A DNA stretch of 64,000 bases, taken from Amycolatopsis tucumanensis (GTDB lineage: Bacteria > Actinomycetota > Actinomycetes > Mycobacteriales > Pseudonocardiaceae). A model generated the notes under the pieces. It did not search any database and had not been told where the DNA came from. It saw nothing but the letters and a program-made list of their open reading frames with translations. Position numbers and translations under genes: made by a program. Every line of letters starts with the position of its first letter. Position 1 is the first letter of the stretch. This document shows, piece by piece, positions 8,006 through 16,496 of the stretch. Where the stretch lies: positions 98,984-162,983 of the forward strand of contig NZ_JAKGSD010000010.1 in the NCBI RefSeq assembly GCF_021654135.1, given 5' to 3'.

Positions 8006-10270
8006 TCAGCTGACGATGTGCTCCGGGCGCACCGGGACCCGCGGCAGGTCCTTGCCCGTCGCGGCTCGGATGGCTGCCACGATCGCCGGGGTGGAGGAAA
8101 TCGTCGGGGGTTCGCCGACTCCGCGCAGGCCGTAGGGGGCGTTCGGGTCGGCCCGTTCCAGCACGTCGATGTCCATCGGCGGCATGTCGAGCACCGTCGG
8201 GATCAGGTAGTCCGTGAACGACGGGTTGCGGATCTTCCCGTCCCGCGTCTGGATCTCCTCCATCACCGCCAGCCCGAGCCCCTGCGCCGAACCGCCCTGG
8301 ATCTGGCCCAGCACGGCCTGCGGGTTGAGCGCCCGCCCGACGTCCTGCGCGCAGTCCAGCGCGACCACCTTCACCAGCCCCAGCTCGGTGTCCACGTCCA
8401 CCACCGCCCGGTGCGCGGCGAACCCGTACTGCACGTGCGCGTTGCCCGCCCCGGTCTCCGGGTCGAGCACCTCGGTCGGCCGGTGCCGCCACTCCACCGT
8501 CTCGTCGTAGACGTCGTCGCCGAGCGCGTCGGCCAGGTCCGCGACCACGCCGTCCCGGCCGGACACCAGCTTGCCGCCCACCAGCTCCAGGTCGGGCGAA
8601 CCGATCCGCTTGGCCAGCGCCGTCCGCACCGCCACGCAGGCGGCCCGCACCGCTCCCCCGGTCACGTACGTCTGCCGGGACGCGGACGTCGACCCGGCGT
8701 TGCCGATCGAGGTGTCCATCGGCAGGATCGTCACCTGCTCCACGCCCAGCTCGGTCCGCACGATCTGCTGCAGCACCGTGACCAGGCCCTGCCCGACCTC
8801 GCACGCCGCGGTCTGCACCGTCGCGGCCGCCTCGCCGCCGACCACCCGCAGCTGCACACGCGCGGTGGAGTAGTCGTCGAAGCCCTCGGAGAAGCAGATG
8901 TTCTTGATCCCGACGGCGTACCCGACGCCACGTACGACACCCTCGCCGTGGGTGGTGTTCGAGACGCCGCCGGGCAACGTCCGCAGGTCCCGCTCGCCGG
9001 ACGGCGCGGGCGGCATCGGTTTCGCCGCCACCCGCCGCAGCAGCTCGGCGACCGGGGCCGCCGAGTCCACGACCTGCCCGGTCGGCATGCGGGAGCCCTC
9101 GCTCATCGCGTTGCGGACCCGCACCTCGACCGGGTCCAGCCCGCACGCCTGCCCGAGTTTGTCCATTTGGGACTCGTACGCGAACGCCGCCTGCACCGCG
9201 CCGAAGCCGCGCATGGCCCCGCAGGGCGGGTTGTTCGTGTACGCGCCCCAGCAGTCGACCTGCACGTTGTCCACGTTGTACGGCCCCACACCGAGGGTCG
9301 CGGCGTTGGCGACGACCGCGCCGGTGGACGACGCGTACGCGCCGCCGTCGAGGAACAGCCGCGCCTTGACGTAGACGAGCTTCCCGTCCCGGTCGGCGCC
9401 GTGCTCGTAGTACATCTTCGCCGGGTGCCGGTGCACGTGGCCGTAGAACGATTCCTCGCGGTTGTAGACCATCTTCACCGGCTTGCCGGTGTGCAGGGCG
9501 AGCAGGCACGCGTGGATCTGGATGGACAGGTCCTCGCGCCCGCCGAACGCGCCGCCGACCCCGCCGAGCGTGAGCCGCACCTTGTCCTCGGGCAACCCGA
9601 GCGCGGCGACGATCTGGCGCTGGTCGACGTGCAACCACTGCGTCGCGACGTACAGGTCGACGCCGCCGTCCTCGGCCGGGACCGCGAGACCGGACTCCGG
9701 GCCGAGGAACGCCTGGTCCTGCATGCCCACCTCGTACACGCCGGACACCACCACGTCGGCGGCCGCGGACGGGTCGCCGCGGCGGATCGGCACGTGCCGC
9801 ACGACGTTGCCGTTCGGGTGCACCTTCGCCCCGTCGCCGCGCACCGCGCGCTCGGCGTCGGTGACCGGTTCCAGCACCTCGTAGTCGACGCGGATTCGTT
9901 TCATCGCCCGCCGCGCCGTCTCCGGGTGGTCGGCCGCGACGAGCGCGACCGGTTCGCCCTGGTAGCGCACCACGTCGACGGCCAGCACCGGCTGGTCCGG
10001 GTGCTCCAGGCCGTACCGGTTCACGCCCGGCACGTCCTCGTGGGTGAGCACTGCCTCGACACCGGGCACCTTCAGCGCCTCGGTGATGTCGATGCCGGTG
10101 ATGCGCGCGGACGGGTGCGGGCTGCGCAGGGTCACGCCCCACACCATGTCCTCGTGCCACAGGTCCGAGGAGTACGCGAACTCGCCGCGCACCTTCACGA
10201 TCCCGTCCGGGCGGCGCGGGCTGGCGCCGATCCCGCCTGCCGTGCCGGTGCGCTCGACTGACGTGGTCAT
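8006..10270 (-). CDS. xdhA: Xanthine dehydrogenase, molybdopterin-binding subunit
   Basis: Large catalytic subunit (754 residues) that hydroxylates hypoxanthine and xanthine to urate with Mo-cofactor. Visible signatures are GGVGGAFGGRED for the cofactor loop, CGAMRGFGAVQAAFAYE for the conserved Arg region, GQGLVTVLQQIVRTELG, and GLRGVGEPPTISSTPA near the C-terminus containing the catalytic Glu in GVGEP. It is the last gene of a four-gene minus-strand operon (FAD subunit, Fe-S subunit, deaminase, this gene) and its ATG overlaps the deaminase stop. Naming follows the E. coli Mo-subunit. Confidence 0.93.
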   Translation of the reverse strand: MTTSVERTGTAGGIGASPRRPDGIVKVRGEFAYSSDLWHEDMVWGVTLRSPHPSARITGIDITEALKVPGVEAVLTHEDVPGVNRYGLEHPDQPVLAVDVVRYQGEPVALVAADHPETARRAMKRIRVDYEVLEPVTDAERAVRGDGAKVHPNGNVVRHVPIRRGDPSAAADVVVSGVYEVGMQDQAFLGPESGLAVPAEDGGVDLYVATQWLHVDQRQIVAALGLPEDKVRLTLGGVGGAFGGREDLSIQIHACLLALHTGKPVKMVYNREESFYGHVHRHPAKMYYEHGADRDGKLVYVKARLFLDGGAYASSTGAVVANAATLGVGPYNVDNVQVDCWGAYTNNPPCGAMRGFGAVQAAFAYESQMDKLGQACGLDPVEVRVRNAMSEGSRMPTGQVVDSAAPVAELLRRVAAKPMPPAPSGERDLRTLPGGVSNTTHGEGVVRGVGYAVGIKNICFSEGFDDYSTARVQLRVVGGEAAATVQTAACEVGQGLVTVLQQIVRTELGVEQVTILPMDTSIGNAGSTSASRQTYVTGGAVRAACVAVRTALAKRIGSPDLELVGGKLVSGRDGVVADLADALGDDVYDETVEWRHRPTEVLDPETGAGNAHVQYGFAAHRAVVDVDTELGLVKVVALDCAQDVGRALNPQAVLGQIQGGSAQGLGLAVMEEIQTRDGKIRNPSFTDYLIPTVLDMPPMDIDVLERADPNAPYGLRGVGEPPTISSTPAIVAAIRAATGKDLPRVPVRPEHIVS

Positions 10271-11601
10271 CTCAACCTCCTGCTCGCGGCCGCCAGCTCG
10301 CCCGCGATCGCGGTCTCGTCGTCCGTGCGCAGTTCGCCGTCGGCGACCACCGTCCGGCCGCCGACGAGCAGCAGCTTCAGCGGCGGGGTCGCGCCGAGCA
10401 CGAGCGCGGCCAGCGGGTCCTCGATCCCGGCGTAGCGCAGGCCGTTCAGGTTCCACACCGCGAGGTCGGCGAGCTTGCCGGGCTCGATCGAGCCGAGCTC
10501 GCCGTCGCGGCCGAGGCAGCGCGCGCCGCCCATGGTGCCCATCCACAGCGCCTCGCGGACGGTCAGCGCGGTCGGGCCGCCGCGTTGCCGCGCTTGCAGC
10601 AGCGCCTGGTGCAACTCCTCGCCGAGCCCGCCGGACTCGTTGGACGCGGCGCCGTCGACCCCGAGGCCGACCGGGGCGCCGGCGTCGAGCAGGTCCCGCA
10701 CGGGCGCGATCCCGGTGCCGAGACGGCCGTTCGACGTCGGGCAGTGCGCCGAACCGGTGCGGGTGGCGCCCATGCGGCGGATCGCCGGGCCCTCGAGGTG
10801 CACGGTGTGCGCGAGCCACACGTCGTCGCCGAGCCAGCCCAGCTTGTCGGCGTACTCGGCGGGCGTGCAGCCGTTCTCGGCGACGCACTGCTCTTCCTCG
10901 TCCAGCGTCTCGGCGAGGTGGGTGTGCAGCCGGACTCCCTTGCGCCGAGCCAGATCCGCGGCCTGGCGCATCAGCTCCTCGCTGACCGAGAACGGCGAGC
11001 ACGGGCCCGCGGCGATGCGGATGCGGGCGTTGCGCGCCGGGTCGTGGTGGGCGTCGATCGCGGCTTCGGTGCCGAGCAAGGCGGCTTCGGTGGTCTCCAC
11101 CAGGTTGTCCGGCGGCAGGCCGCCGTCGGACTCGCCGCGGTCCATCGACCCGCGCACGAGGTGCGCCCGCACGCCGATCCGGTTCGCCGCCGCGACGAGT
11201 GCCTCGACCTGGTCTCCGCTGTCATGCGGGAAGACGTAGTGGTGGTCGGCGACCGTGGTGCAGCCGGTCATCGCCAGGTGCGCCATCCCGGCGGTCGCGG
11301 CGGCATGTGTGATGCCGGCGTCCAGCCGCTTCCAGACCGGGTACAGGTGGACCAGCCACTCGAACAGCGTCGCGTCGGCCGCCAGCCCGCGGGTGGCCCA
11401 CTGGTACAGGTGGTGGTGGGTGTTGACCAGGCCGGGCGTGACCAGGCAGCCGGCAGCGTCGATCCGCTCCCCCGGCACGGTCGCCGGGCCGGGGCCGACG
11501 GCGGTGATGGTGTCGCCGTCGATGACGACGTGCCCGCTGCGGTGCTCGGCGCCGTCGGCGTCGACCGTCGCGATGGCCGCGTTCTCCAGGACCAGGGTCA
11601 T
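10267..11601 (-). CDS. 8-Oxoguanine deaminase-like amidohydrolase
   Basis: A 444-residue amidohydrolase of the TrzN/8-oxoguanine deaminase branch. Motifs are PGLVNTHHHLYQWATRGL (metal His pair), APCSPFSV-like AAGPCSPFSVSEELM, LHTHLAETLDEEEQ, SAHCPTSNGRLGTG and GLGVDGAASNESGG. These match 8-oxoguanine deaminase more closely than classical guanine deaminase. It would convert an oxidised or normal guanine base toward urate or xanthine, which fits its place inside the xanthine dehydrogenase operon. It overlaps both neighbours by 4 bases. True substrate preference (8-oxoguanine, guanine, isoxanthopterin) is uncertain. Confidence 0.85.
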   Translation of the reverse strand: MTLVLENAAIATVDADGAEHRSGHVVIDGDTITAVGPGPATVPGERIDAAGCLVTPGLVNTHHHLYQWATRGLAADATLFEWLVHLYPVWKRLDAGITHAAATAGMAHLAMTGCTTVADHHYVFPHDSGDQVEALVAAANRIGVRAHLVRGSMDRGESDGGLPPDNLVETTEAALLGTEAAIDAHHDPARNARIRIAAGPCSPFSVSEELMRQAADLARRKGVRLHTHLAETLDEEEQCVAENGCTPAEYADKLGWLGDDVWLAHTVHLEGPAIRRMGATRTGSAHCPTSNGRLGTGIAPVRDLLDAGAPVGLGVDGAASNESGGLGEELHQALLQARQRGGPTALTVREALWMGTMGGARCLGRDGELGSIEPGKLADLAVWNLNGLRYAGIEDPLAALVLGATPPLKLLLVGGRTVVADGELRTDDETAIAGELAAASRRLR

Positions 11602-12053
11602 TTCGCCGCCGCCCGCACCGCGTCGAGGATCTTCTCGTAGCCCGTGCAGCGGCAGAGGTTCCCGGCGAGCGCCTCGCGGATCTCCTCGTCGCTCGGGTTC
11701 GGCACGCGGTTCAGCAGGTCGTGCGCGGCGACCACCAGACCGGGCGTGCAGAAGCCGCACTGCACGGCGCCCGCGTCCACAAAGGACTGCTGCACCGGAT
11801 CGAGCCGGTCGCCGTCGGCCAGCCCTTCGACCGTGCGCACCTCACGTCCCTCGGCCTGCCCGGCGGCGACCAGGCACGAGCAGACCGGCGTGCCGTCCAG
11901 GTAGACCGTGCAGGACCCGCATTCGCCCTGCTCACAGGCGTTCTTGGAGCCGGGCAGGCCGAGCCGCTCGCGCAGCAGGTAGAGCAGGCTCTCGCCCTCC
12001 CACACGTCGTCGGCCTGCCGGGCTTCGCCGTTGACCGTCACGTTCACGCGCAT
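11598..12053 (-). CDS. xdhC: Xanthine dehydrogenase, 2Fe-2S subunit
   Basis: Small electron-transfer subunit of 151 residues with two [2Fe-2S] domains. The plant-ferredoxin-type cluster ligands are in CEQGECGSCTVYLDG with a fourth Cys further on (VCSCLV). The helical-domain cluster ligands are CGFC and CRC in QCGFCTPG and GNLCRCTGYEKI. Electrons pass from the Mo site through these clusters to the FAD subunit. The gene overlaps the FAD-subunit gene by 10 bp and the deaminase by 4 bp, which supports coupled translation in one complex. Confidence 0.95.
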   Translation of the reverse strand: MRVNVTVNGEARQADDVWEGESLLYLLRERLGLPGSKNACEQGECGSCTVYLDGTPVCSCLVAAGQAEGREVRTVEGLADGDRLDPVQQSFVDAGAVQCGFCTPGLVVAAHDLLNRVPNPSDEEIREALAGNLCRCTGYEKILDAVRAAAK

Positions 12054-12913
12054 GTCCGCTCACTTCCCAGGTAGTCCTGCCAGGCCCAGCCGAGTGTCCG
12101 GCGGGCGAGCACCGCGAGCGCGTGCTTGCGGTACTCCGCGGTGCCACGCACGTCGTCGATCGGCGCGGCGGCCGACGCGACCAGCTCGCCGAAGCGCCGC
12201 TTGACCGAGTCGCGCAGCGGCGCGGGCGCGTCCCACGGCAACTCGGCGGCGAGGAACTCCTCGGCCGCGGCAGCACGGCGGGGAGTCGGCGCCGCGGAGC
12301 CGATCGCCGCACCCGCGCGCCGGTGCTCCGGGTCGAGCGCGACGGCGAACGAGCACACCGCGATGACCATGGCGTTGCGCGTGCCGACCTTCGCGAACTG
12401 CTGGGGGGCGGTCGCGACCGGCAGGTGCACCGCCACGATCAGCTCGTCGGGGGCGAGGCTGTGCTTCTTGACGCCGACGTAGAAGTCGTCCGCGTCGATC
12501 ATCCGAGTGCCGCGGACGGACGCGACCTCGACCCGCGCGCCGGTCGCCAGCAGCACCGGGTGCGTGTCCCCCGCTGGCGAGGCGGCGCCGAGGTTGCCGC
12601 CGACCGTGCCGCGGTTGCGGATCTGCGGCGAGCCGACCGTGCGCGAAGCCATCGCCAGCGCGGGCAGCTTTTCACCCAGGTCAGTGATGAGCCGCGTGTA
12701 GGAAACGCCCGCGCCGAGCCGGACCACGCCGTCCTCGACGGTCCACTCGGCCAGTTCCGCGACGCGGGTCAGGTCGAGCAGCGCGTCCGGACGGCGGTGG
12801 TCGAAGTTGAGCTCGACCATGACATCCGTGCCGCCCGCCAGTGGCACGGAGTCCGGGCGCTCGGCCTTCGCGGCGAGCGCCTCGGCCAGGTTCGCCGGTC
12901 GCAGGAAATCCAT
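12044..12913 (-). CDS. xdhB: Xanthine dehydrogenase, FAD-binding subunit
   Basis: The FAD-binding subunit (289 residues) passes electrons on to NAD or another acceptor. The N-terminal block PLAGGTDVMVELNF and the internal RNRGTVGGNLGAASPAGDTHP are the FAD pyrophosphate and family signatures of the CO-dehydrogenase-flavoprotein type. The C-terminal half contains the GTRNAMVIAVCSFA segment. It is the first gene of the xanthine dehydrogenase operon, divergent from the PucR-type activator with about 100 bp between them, so regulation by PucR is likely. The ribosome binding site is weak. Confidence 0.92.
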   Translation of the reverse strand: MDFLRPANLAEALAAKAERPDSVPLAGGTDVMVELNFDHRRPDALLDLTRVAELAEWTVEDGVVRLGAGVSYTRLITDLGEKLPALAMASRTVGSPQIRNRGTVGGNLGAASPAGDTHPVLLATGARVEVASVRGTRMIDADDFYVGVKKHSLAPDELIVAVHLPVATAPQQFAKVGTRNAMVIAVCSFAVALDPEHRRAGAAIGSAAPTPRRAAAAEEFLAAELPWDAPAPLRDSVKRRFGELVASAAAPIDDVRGTAEYRKHALAVLARRTLGWAWQDYLGSERTCA

Positions 12914-13013
12914 GGCAAGAAGTAGACGCCCGTGGCAGGGGCACCGGCAACGGCGGCTCAGTACGAACCGACAGCAGCGTGCGGGCCCCCGTTTGTGCTT
13001 TCCTACAACCCTG

Positions 13014-14465
13014 ATGACGACCGTGAAAACTCTGCTGGAGATCCCGGAACTGCGCCTGCGGTTGCGCACCGGCGCCGGGCAGCTCGGCCGCGCGGTCAGC
13101 CGGATCTACGTCACCGAGCTGCCTGACCCGAGCCGGTACGTCTCGGCGGGCGAGGTCGTCCTCAGCGGGCTGCTGTGGTGGCGCGAGCCGGGCGACGCCG
13201 CGCCGTTCGTCGAAGCGCTGGCCCGGGCCGGGGTCGCCGCACTGGCCGCGTCCGGCGCGGACACCGGCGGAATCCCGCCGGACGTCGTGCAGGCGTGCGC
13301 GCGGCACCGCATCCCGCTGCTGGAGGTGCCCGCGGACCTGTCGTTCGCGGTGATCACCGAGCGCGTGGTGCTGGAGCTGGCCGCGGCGCGAGGCCGGGAG
13401 CCGAGCGGCGCCCGCAAACGCTTGCTGGCCGCGGCGACGGAGGACATCTCGCTGCCCGCGTTGCTGCGGCAGGGCGCGATCGAGCTGGGCGCGCCGTGCT
13501 GGGTGCTGTCCGGAACCGGGCGGGTCGTCGCGGGCACGGCCGAGCCGCCCGGGGACCTCGTCGAGCATTTCGTGCCCGGCCGGGAGGTCACGGTCCACGA
13601 CGGGTACGCGCTGATGCCGGTCGGCGGGAGCTTCGCGGTGCCGTGGCTGCTGGCGGTCGCGCAGCCGGAGCCGGGCGACCTGGCCGCGGAGCTGGCCGAG
13701 CTCGTGCGGCTGGCGCGGGCGCGGGCGGACCAGGTGCGGCGCATGTCGGGCCAGGCGGCCGAGCCGTTGCTCCAAGCCCTGGCCGACGGCGGGCCGGTCG
13801 GGGACGCCTTCGCCGCGTCCGGACTGCCCGCGGAGGCGGAGATCCGCGTGCTGCTCGCCCGCGCCCCGGACGACAGCCCGGCCCTGGCGGCGGAGGTGCT
13901 GGCCGAGCTGCTCGCCGACGCGCGGCCGCTGGTCGGAGGCGTCGGCGAGGACGCCTACGCGCTGGTCGCCGGACCGGGGAACTGGATGCGCGCGGCAGCC
14001 GAGGCCCTGACGCGGCTGGACCGGCTGATGTCGTTGTCGCGGTTCCACCTGGGTTCGGGCGGCCCGGCGTCGGTGGACGGCTTGCACGGCGCGACGCAGG
14101 AGGCGCGGCACGCGGTCGAACTCGCGGCCCGCCGCGGCGGCCGGATCGAGCTGGTCGCGGGCGAGGACATCGCCGTGCACCAGCTGCTGGCCGCCGGCGC
14201 GCCGGACGAGCTGCGCCGGTCGGTGCGGGCGCGGGTGCTCGGGCCGTTGCTCGCCTACGACGCGGCGCAGGGCACGGATCTGGTGCACACCGTGCGGGTG
14301 TACCTGGAGTGCTCCAGCTCGCCGACCGCGGCGGCGCGGGCCCTGCACGTCCACGTCAACACGCTGCGGTACCGCATCGCGCGGGCGTCCGAGCTGCTCG
14401 GCGTGGACCTCAACGACTTCGTCACCCAGGTGGACGTCTACCTCGCACTTCTGGTTACCGTCTAA
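13014..14465 (+). CDS. pucR: PucR-family purine catabolism regulator
   Basis: A 483-residue regulator with the PucR N-terminal domain (residues about 5-120, TLLEIPELRLRLRTGAG...RYVSAGEVVLSG). After a middle GGDEF-like region comes a C-terminal PucR/CdaR helix-turn-helix (residues about 420-475, YLECSSSPTAAARALHVHVN then TLRYRIARASELLG). Homologues activate purine-degradation genes in response to pathway intermediates. It is divergent from the xanthine dehydrogenase operon, its probable target. The ATG is chosen because upstream codons lack support and homologues begin similarly (TVKTLLEIPELR). Confidence 0.92.
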   Translation: MTTVKTLLEIPELRLRLRTGAGQLGRAVSRIYVTELPDPSRYVSAGEVVLSGLLWWREPGDAAPFVEALARAGVAALAASGADTGGIPPDVVQACARHRIPLLEVPADLSFAVITERVVLELAAARGREPSGARKRLLAAATEDISLPALLRQGAIELGAPCWVLSGTGRVVAGTAEPPGDLVEHFVPGREVTVHDGYALMPVGGSFAVPWLLAVAQPEPGDLAAELAELVRLARARADQVRRMSGQAAEPLLQALADGGPVGDAFAASGLPAEAEIRVLLARAPDDSPALAAEVLAELLADARPLVGGVGEDAYALVAGPGNWMRAAAEALTRLDRLMSLSRFHLGSGGPASVDGLHGATQEARHAVELAARRGGRIELVAGEDIAVHQLLAAGAPDELRRSVRARVLGPLLAYDAAQGTDLVHTVRVYLECSSSPTAAARALHVHVNTLRYRIARASELLGVDLNDFVTQVDVYLALLVTV

Positions 14466-14484
14466 GGCGCTTAACTGGTAACGT
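14454..14484 (+). promoter_or_regulatory. Nested inverted repeats and -10 before the 14,492 hydrolase
   Basis: GTTACC (14454-14459) and GGTAAC (14477-14482) form a perfect inverted repeat. Inside it lies TAAG-GCG-CTTA (14463-14473). TAACGT (14479-14484) fits a -10 box with the ATG at 14492, giving a near-leaderless transcript. The arrangement looks like a repressor-controlled promoter, and the regulator is not identified. Confidence 0.4.
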
Positions 14485-14491
14485 CCGGCGC

Positions 14492-15310
14492 ATGGAGAAA
14501 TTCGAGACACCGGGCGGGACCGTGCGCTGGGCTTCGTCGGGTTCGGGCCCGCCGGTCGTGTTGCTGCACGGCACACCGTTTTCGTCGTACGTGTGGCGGG
14601 ACATCGCGCCGGCGCTGAGCGAGCGGCACGAGGTGTTCGTCTGGGACATGCTGGGTTACGGGCGGTCCGAGAAGCGGGACGGCCAGGACGTGTCGCTGGG
14701 GACGCAGGCGGAGATCTTCGCGTCGCTGCTGGAGCACTGGGGGCTGGAGTCACCGTCGGTCGTGGCGCACGACTTCGGGGGCGTCGTCTCGCTGCGGGCG
14801 CACCTGCTGCACGGCGCGCGGTTCGACCGGCTCGCCCTGGTGGACGTCGTGGCGATCGCGCCGTGGGGGACGTCGTTCTTCCACCTGGTGCGGGACAACC
14901 CGCGGGTCTTCGAGCAGCTGCCGTCGCACCTGCACGAAGCGATCGTGCGCACGCAGACCGCGACCGCGTCCGCGGCAGGCCTGCGTGGCGGCGTGCTGGA
15001 CGAGCTGGTCGCGCCCTGGCTCGGCGCCGAGGGGCAGGCCGCGTACTACCGGCAGATCGCACAGGCGGACCAGCGGTTCACCGACGAGATCGAGCCGCTG
15101 CTGGGCTCGCTGGACCTGCCGGTGCTGGTCGGCTGGGGCGAGGCCGACGAGTGGATCCCGGTCGAGCAGGGCAAGGAACTGGCGTCCCGCATCCCGGGCG
15201 CGGGGCTGCGCCTGTTCCCCGGCGCCGGGCACCTGGTGCAGGAGGACGCGCCGGCCGCGCTCACCGCCACGCTGCTGGAGTTCCTCGGTCAGCCGCGGAA
15301 GGTCGCGTAG
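14492..15310 (+). CDS. Alpha/beta hydrolase (haloalkane dehalogenase-like)
   Basis: A 272-residue alpha/beta hydrolase with oxyanion HG in LLHGTPFSSYVWRDI and nucleophile elbow VVAHDFGGVVSL, Asp instead of Ser. The catalytic His is in GAGHLVQEDAP near the C-terminus, and the acid is probably the Asp in GWGEADEWIP. Asp-nucleophile elbows of the HDxGG type are characteristic of haloalkane dehalogenases and related enzymes, but the sequence alone does not prove dehalogenation. Its stop region overlaps the convergent DUF6986 gene by 22 bp. A link to purine breakdown is not evident. Confidence 0.82.
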   Translation: MEKFETPGGTVRWASSGSGPPVVLLHGTPFSSYVWRDIAPALSERHEVFVWDMLGYGRSEKRDGQDVSLGTQAEIFASLLEHWGLESPSVVAHDFGGVVSLRAHLLHGARFDRLALVDVVAIAPWGTSFFHLVRDNPRVFEQLPSHLHEAIVRTQTATASAAGLRGGVLDELVAPWLGAEGQAAYYRQIAQADQRFTDEIEPLLGSLDLPVLVGWGEADEWIPVEQGKELASRIPGAGLRLFPGAGHLVQEDAPAALTATLLEFLGQPRKVA

Positions 15311-16494
15311 CTCTCCAACCGCGCGCGGGTGAGGCCCGTCAGGTTCTCGGCCTCCGCGGCATCGATGGCGCCGCAATCCAAGCCGCGCAACAGAAAACCC
15401 GACAACGCACGTGCCGTGGCCGGTTCGTCGAGCACGCCGCTGTCCACCTGCGTGGCGTAGTCCCGCAACCTCGCCGCCGCCGCGGGCAGGCCCTCGCGGA
15501 AGAAGGCGTACGTCGCGGCGAAGCGGGTGGGCAACTGGTGCGGGTGCAGGTCCCAGCCCTGGTAGAAGCCGCGCTCCAGCGAGCGCCGCACGAGCCGCAG
15601 GTGCTCGCGCCAGGCCGGCAGCAGCGCGTCGCCCACCGGGAGCTTGTTCGTCGATCCGTCGGACAGGCGCACCCCCTTTCCCGCCGCGCTGACCTGCATG
15701 AACGCCTTCGCGAAGTCCGCCGCCGGGTGGTCCATGCTCTGGTGCTCCGCGGCGATGCCGAGCCCGGCGCTGTAGTCGTAGGTGCCGTAGTGCAGCCCGC
15801 TGCACCGGCCCTCGGCGGCCTGGACGATCCGGGCCACCGCGACGCGGCCTTCACCGTCCACGATGGACTGCGCGGTTTCGACCTGCACCTCGAACCGCAG
15901 CGCGCCGTCCGGCAGACCGTAGGCCGCCTCCAGGTGCCCGAGCACCTCGGCGGCGGCGCCGACCTGCTCGACCGCCGTCACCTTCGGCAGCGTCACCACG
16001 AACCCGGCGGGCAGCTCGCCGTTCTCCAGCAGTCCGGACAGGAACGCGTCGAGCGTACGGATGCCGCGACGACGGGTCGCCCGTTCGAAGCTCTTGAACC
16101 GGATGCCGCAGAACGGCGTGGCCGGGTTCGCCGCCAGCACGCGGCCCGCCGTGACCGCGGCCTCGTCCTCGGCGTCGTCGCCGGGGCGGCCGTAGCCGTC
16201 CTCGAAGTCGATGCGCAGGTCCTCGATCGGCTCGGTGACCAGCTTGCGCCGCACCCGCTCGGCCACGGCCGGGTCGAGCCCGAGCGCGTCGCCGCACGCG
16301 TCGAACACCGCGCGGGCCTGCTCGCCCCAGCGCGCGACCAGGTCGGCGGAGTACCGGTGCGCGGGCACGTAGACCGTGTGCACCGGTTGCCGCCCGGACG
16401 GCTCACCGGGGTACCGAGCCTCGACCCGCGCGTCCACTTCGGACAGCCGGGCGTCGATGCCCGCGTACACGTCCCCGGTGAGCCGTCCGGTCAC
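15289..16494 (-). CDS. DUF6986 protein, HpcH/HpaI aldolase/citrate lyase fold
   Basis: A 401-residue protein of the CitE/HpcH-type lyase superfamily (DUF6986). Mg-site elements appear intact: RIDFEDGYG with acidic residues, IRFKSFERAT with a conserved Arg-like position, and FEVQVETAQSIVD with the Glu typical of CitE-type metal binding. The C-terminal half has YDYSAGLGIAAEHQSMDHPA and FYQGWDLHPHQLPTRFAA. It begins 2 bases after malate synthase and is surely co-transcribed with it. The reaction is unknown. A lyase or condensation involving glyoxylate or a related acid fits both fold and neighbourhood. Confidence 0.8.
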   Translation of the reverse strand: MTGRLTGDVYAGIDARLSEVDARVEARYPGEPSGRQPVHTVYVPAHRYSADLVARWGEQARAVFDACGDALGLDPAVAERVRRKLVTEPIEDLRIDFEDGYGRPGDDAEDEAAVTAGRVLAANPATPFCGIRFKSFERATRRRGIRTLDAFLSGLLENGELPAGFVVTLPKVTAVEQVGAAAEVLGHLEAAYGLPDGALRFEVQVETAQSIVDGEGRVAVARIVQAAEGRCSGLHYGTYDYSAGLGIAAEHQSMDHPAADFAKAFMQVSAAGKGVRLSDGSTNKLPVGDALLPAWREHLRLVRRSLERGFYQGWDLHPHQLPTRFAATYAFFREGLPAAAARLRDYATQVDSGVLDEPATARALSGFLLRGLDCGAIDAAEAENLTGLTRARLESYATFRG

Positions 16495-16496
16495 GG

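Noticed and set aside
12681-15062. 793-codon frame opposite pucR and the hydrolase
   Set aside because: Low-complexity Arg/Pro sequence; both real genes on the other strand have complete domains.
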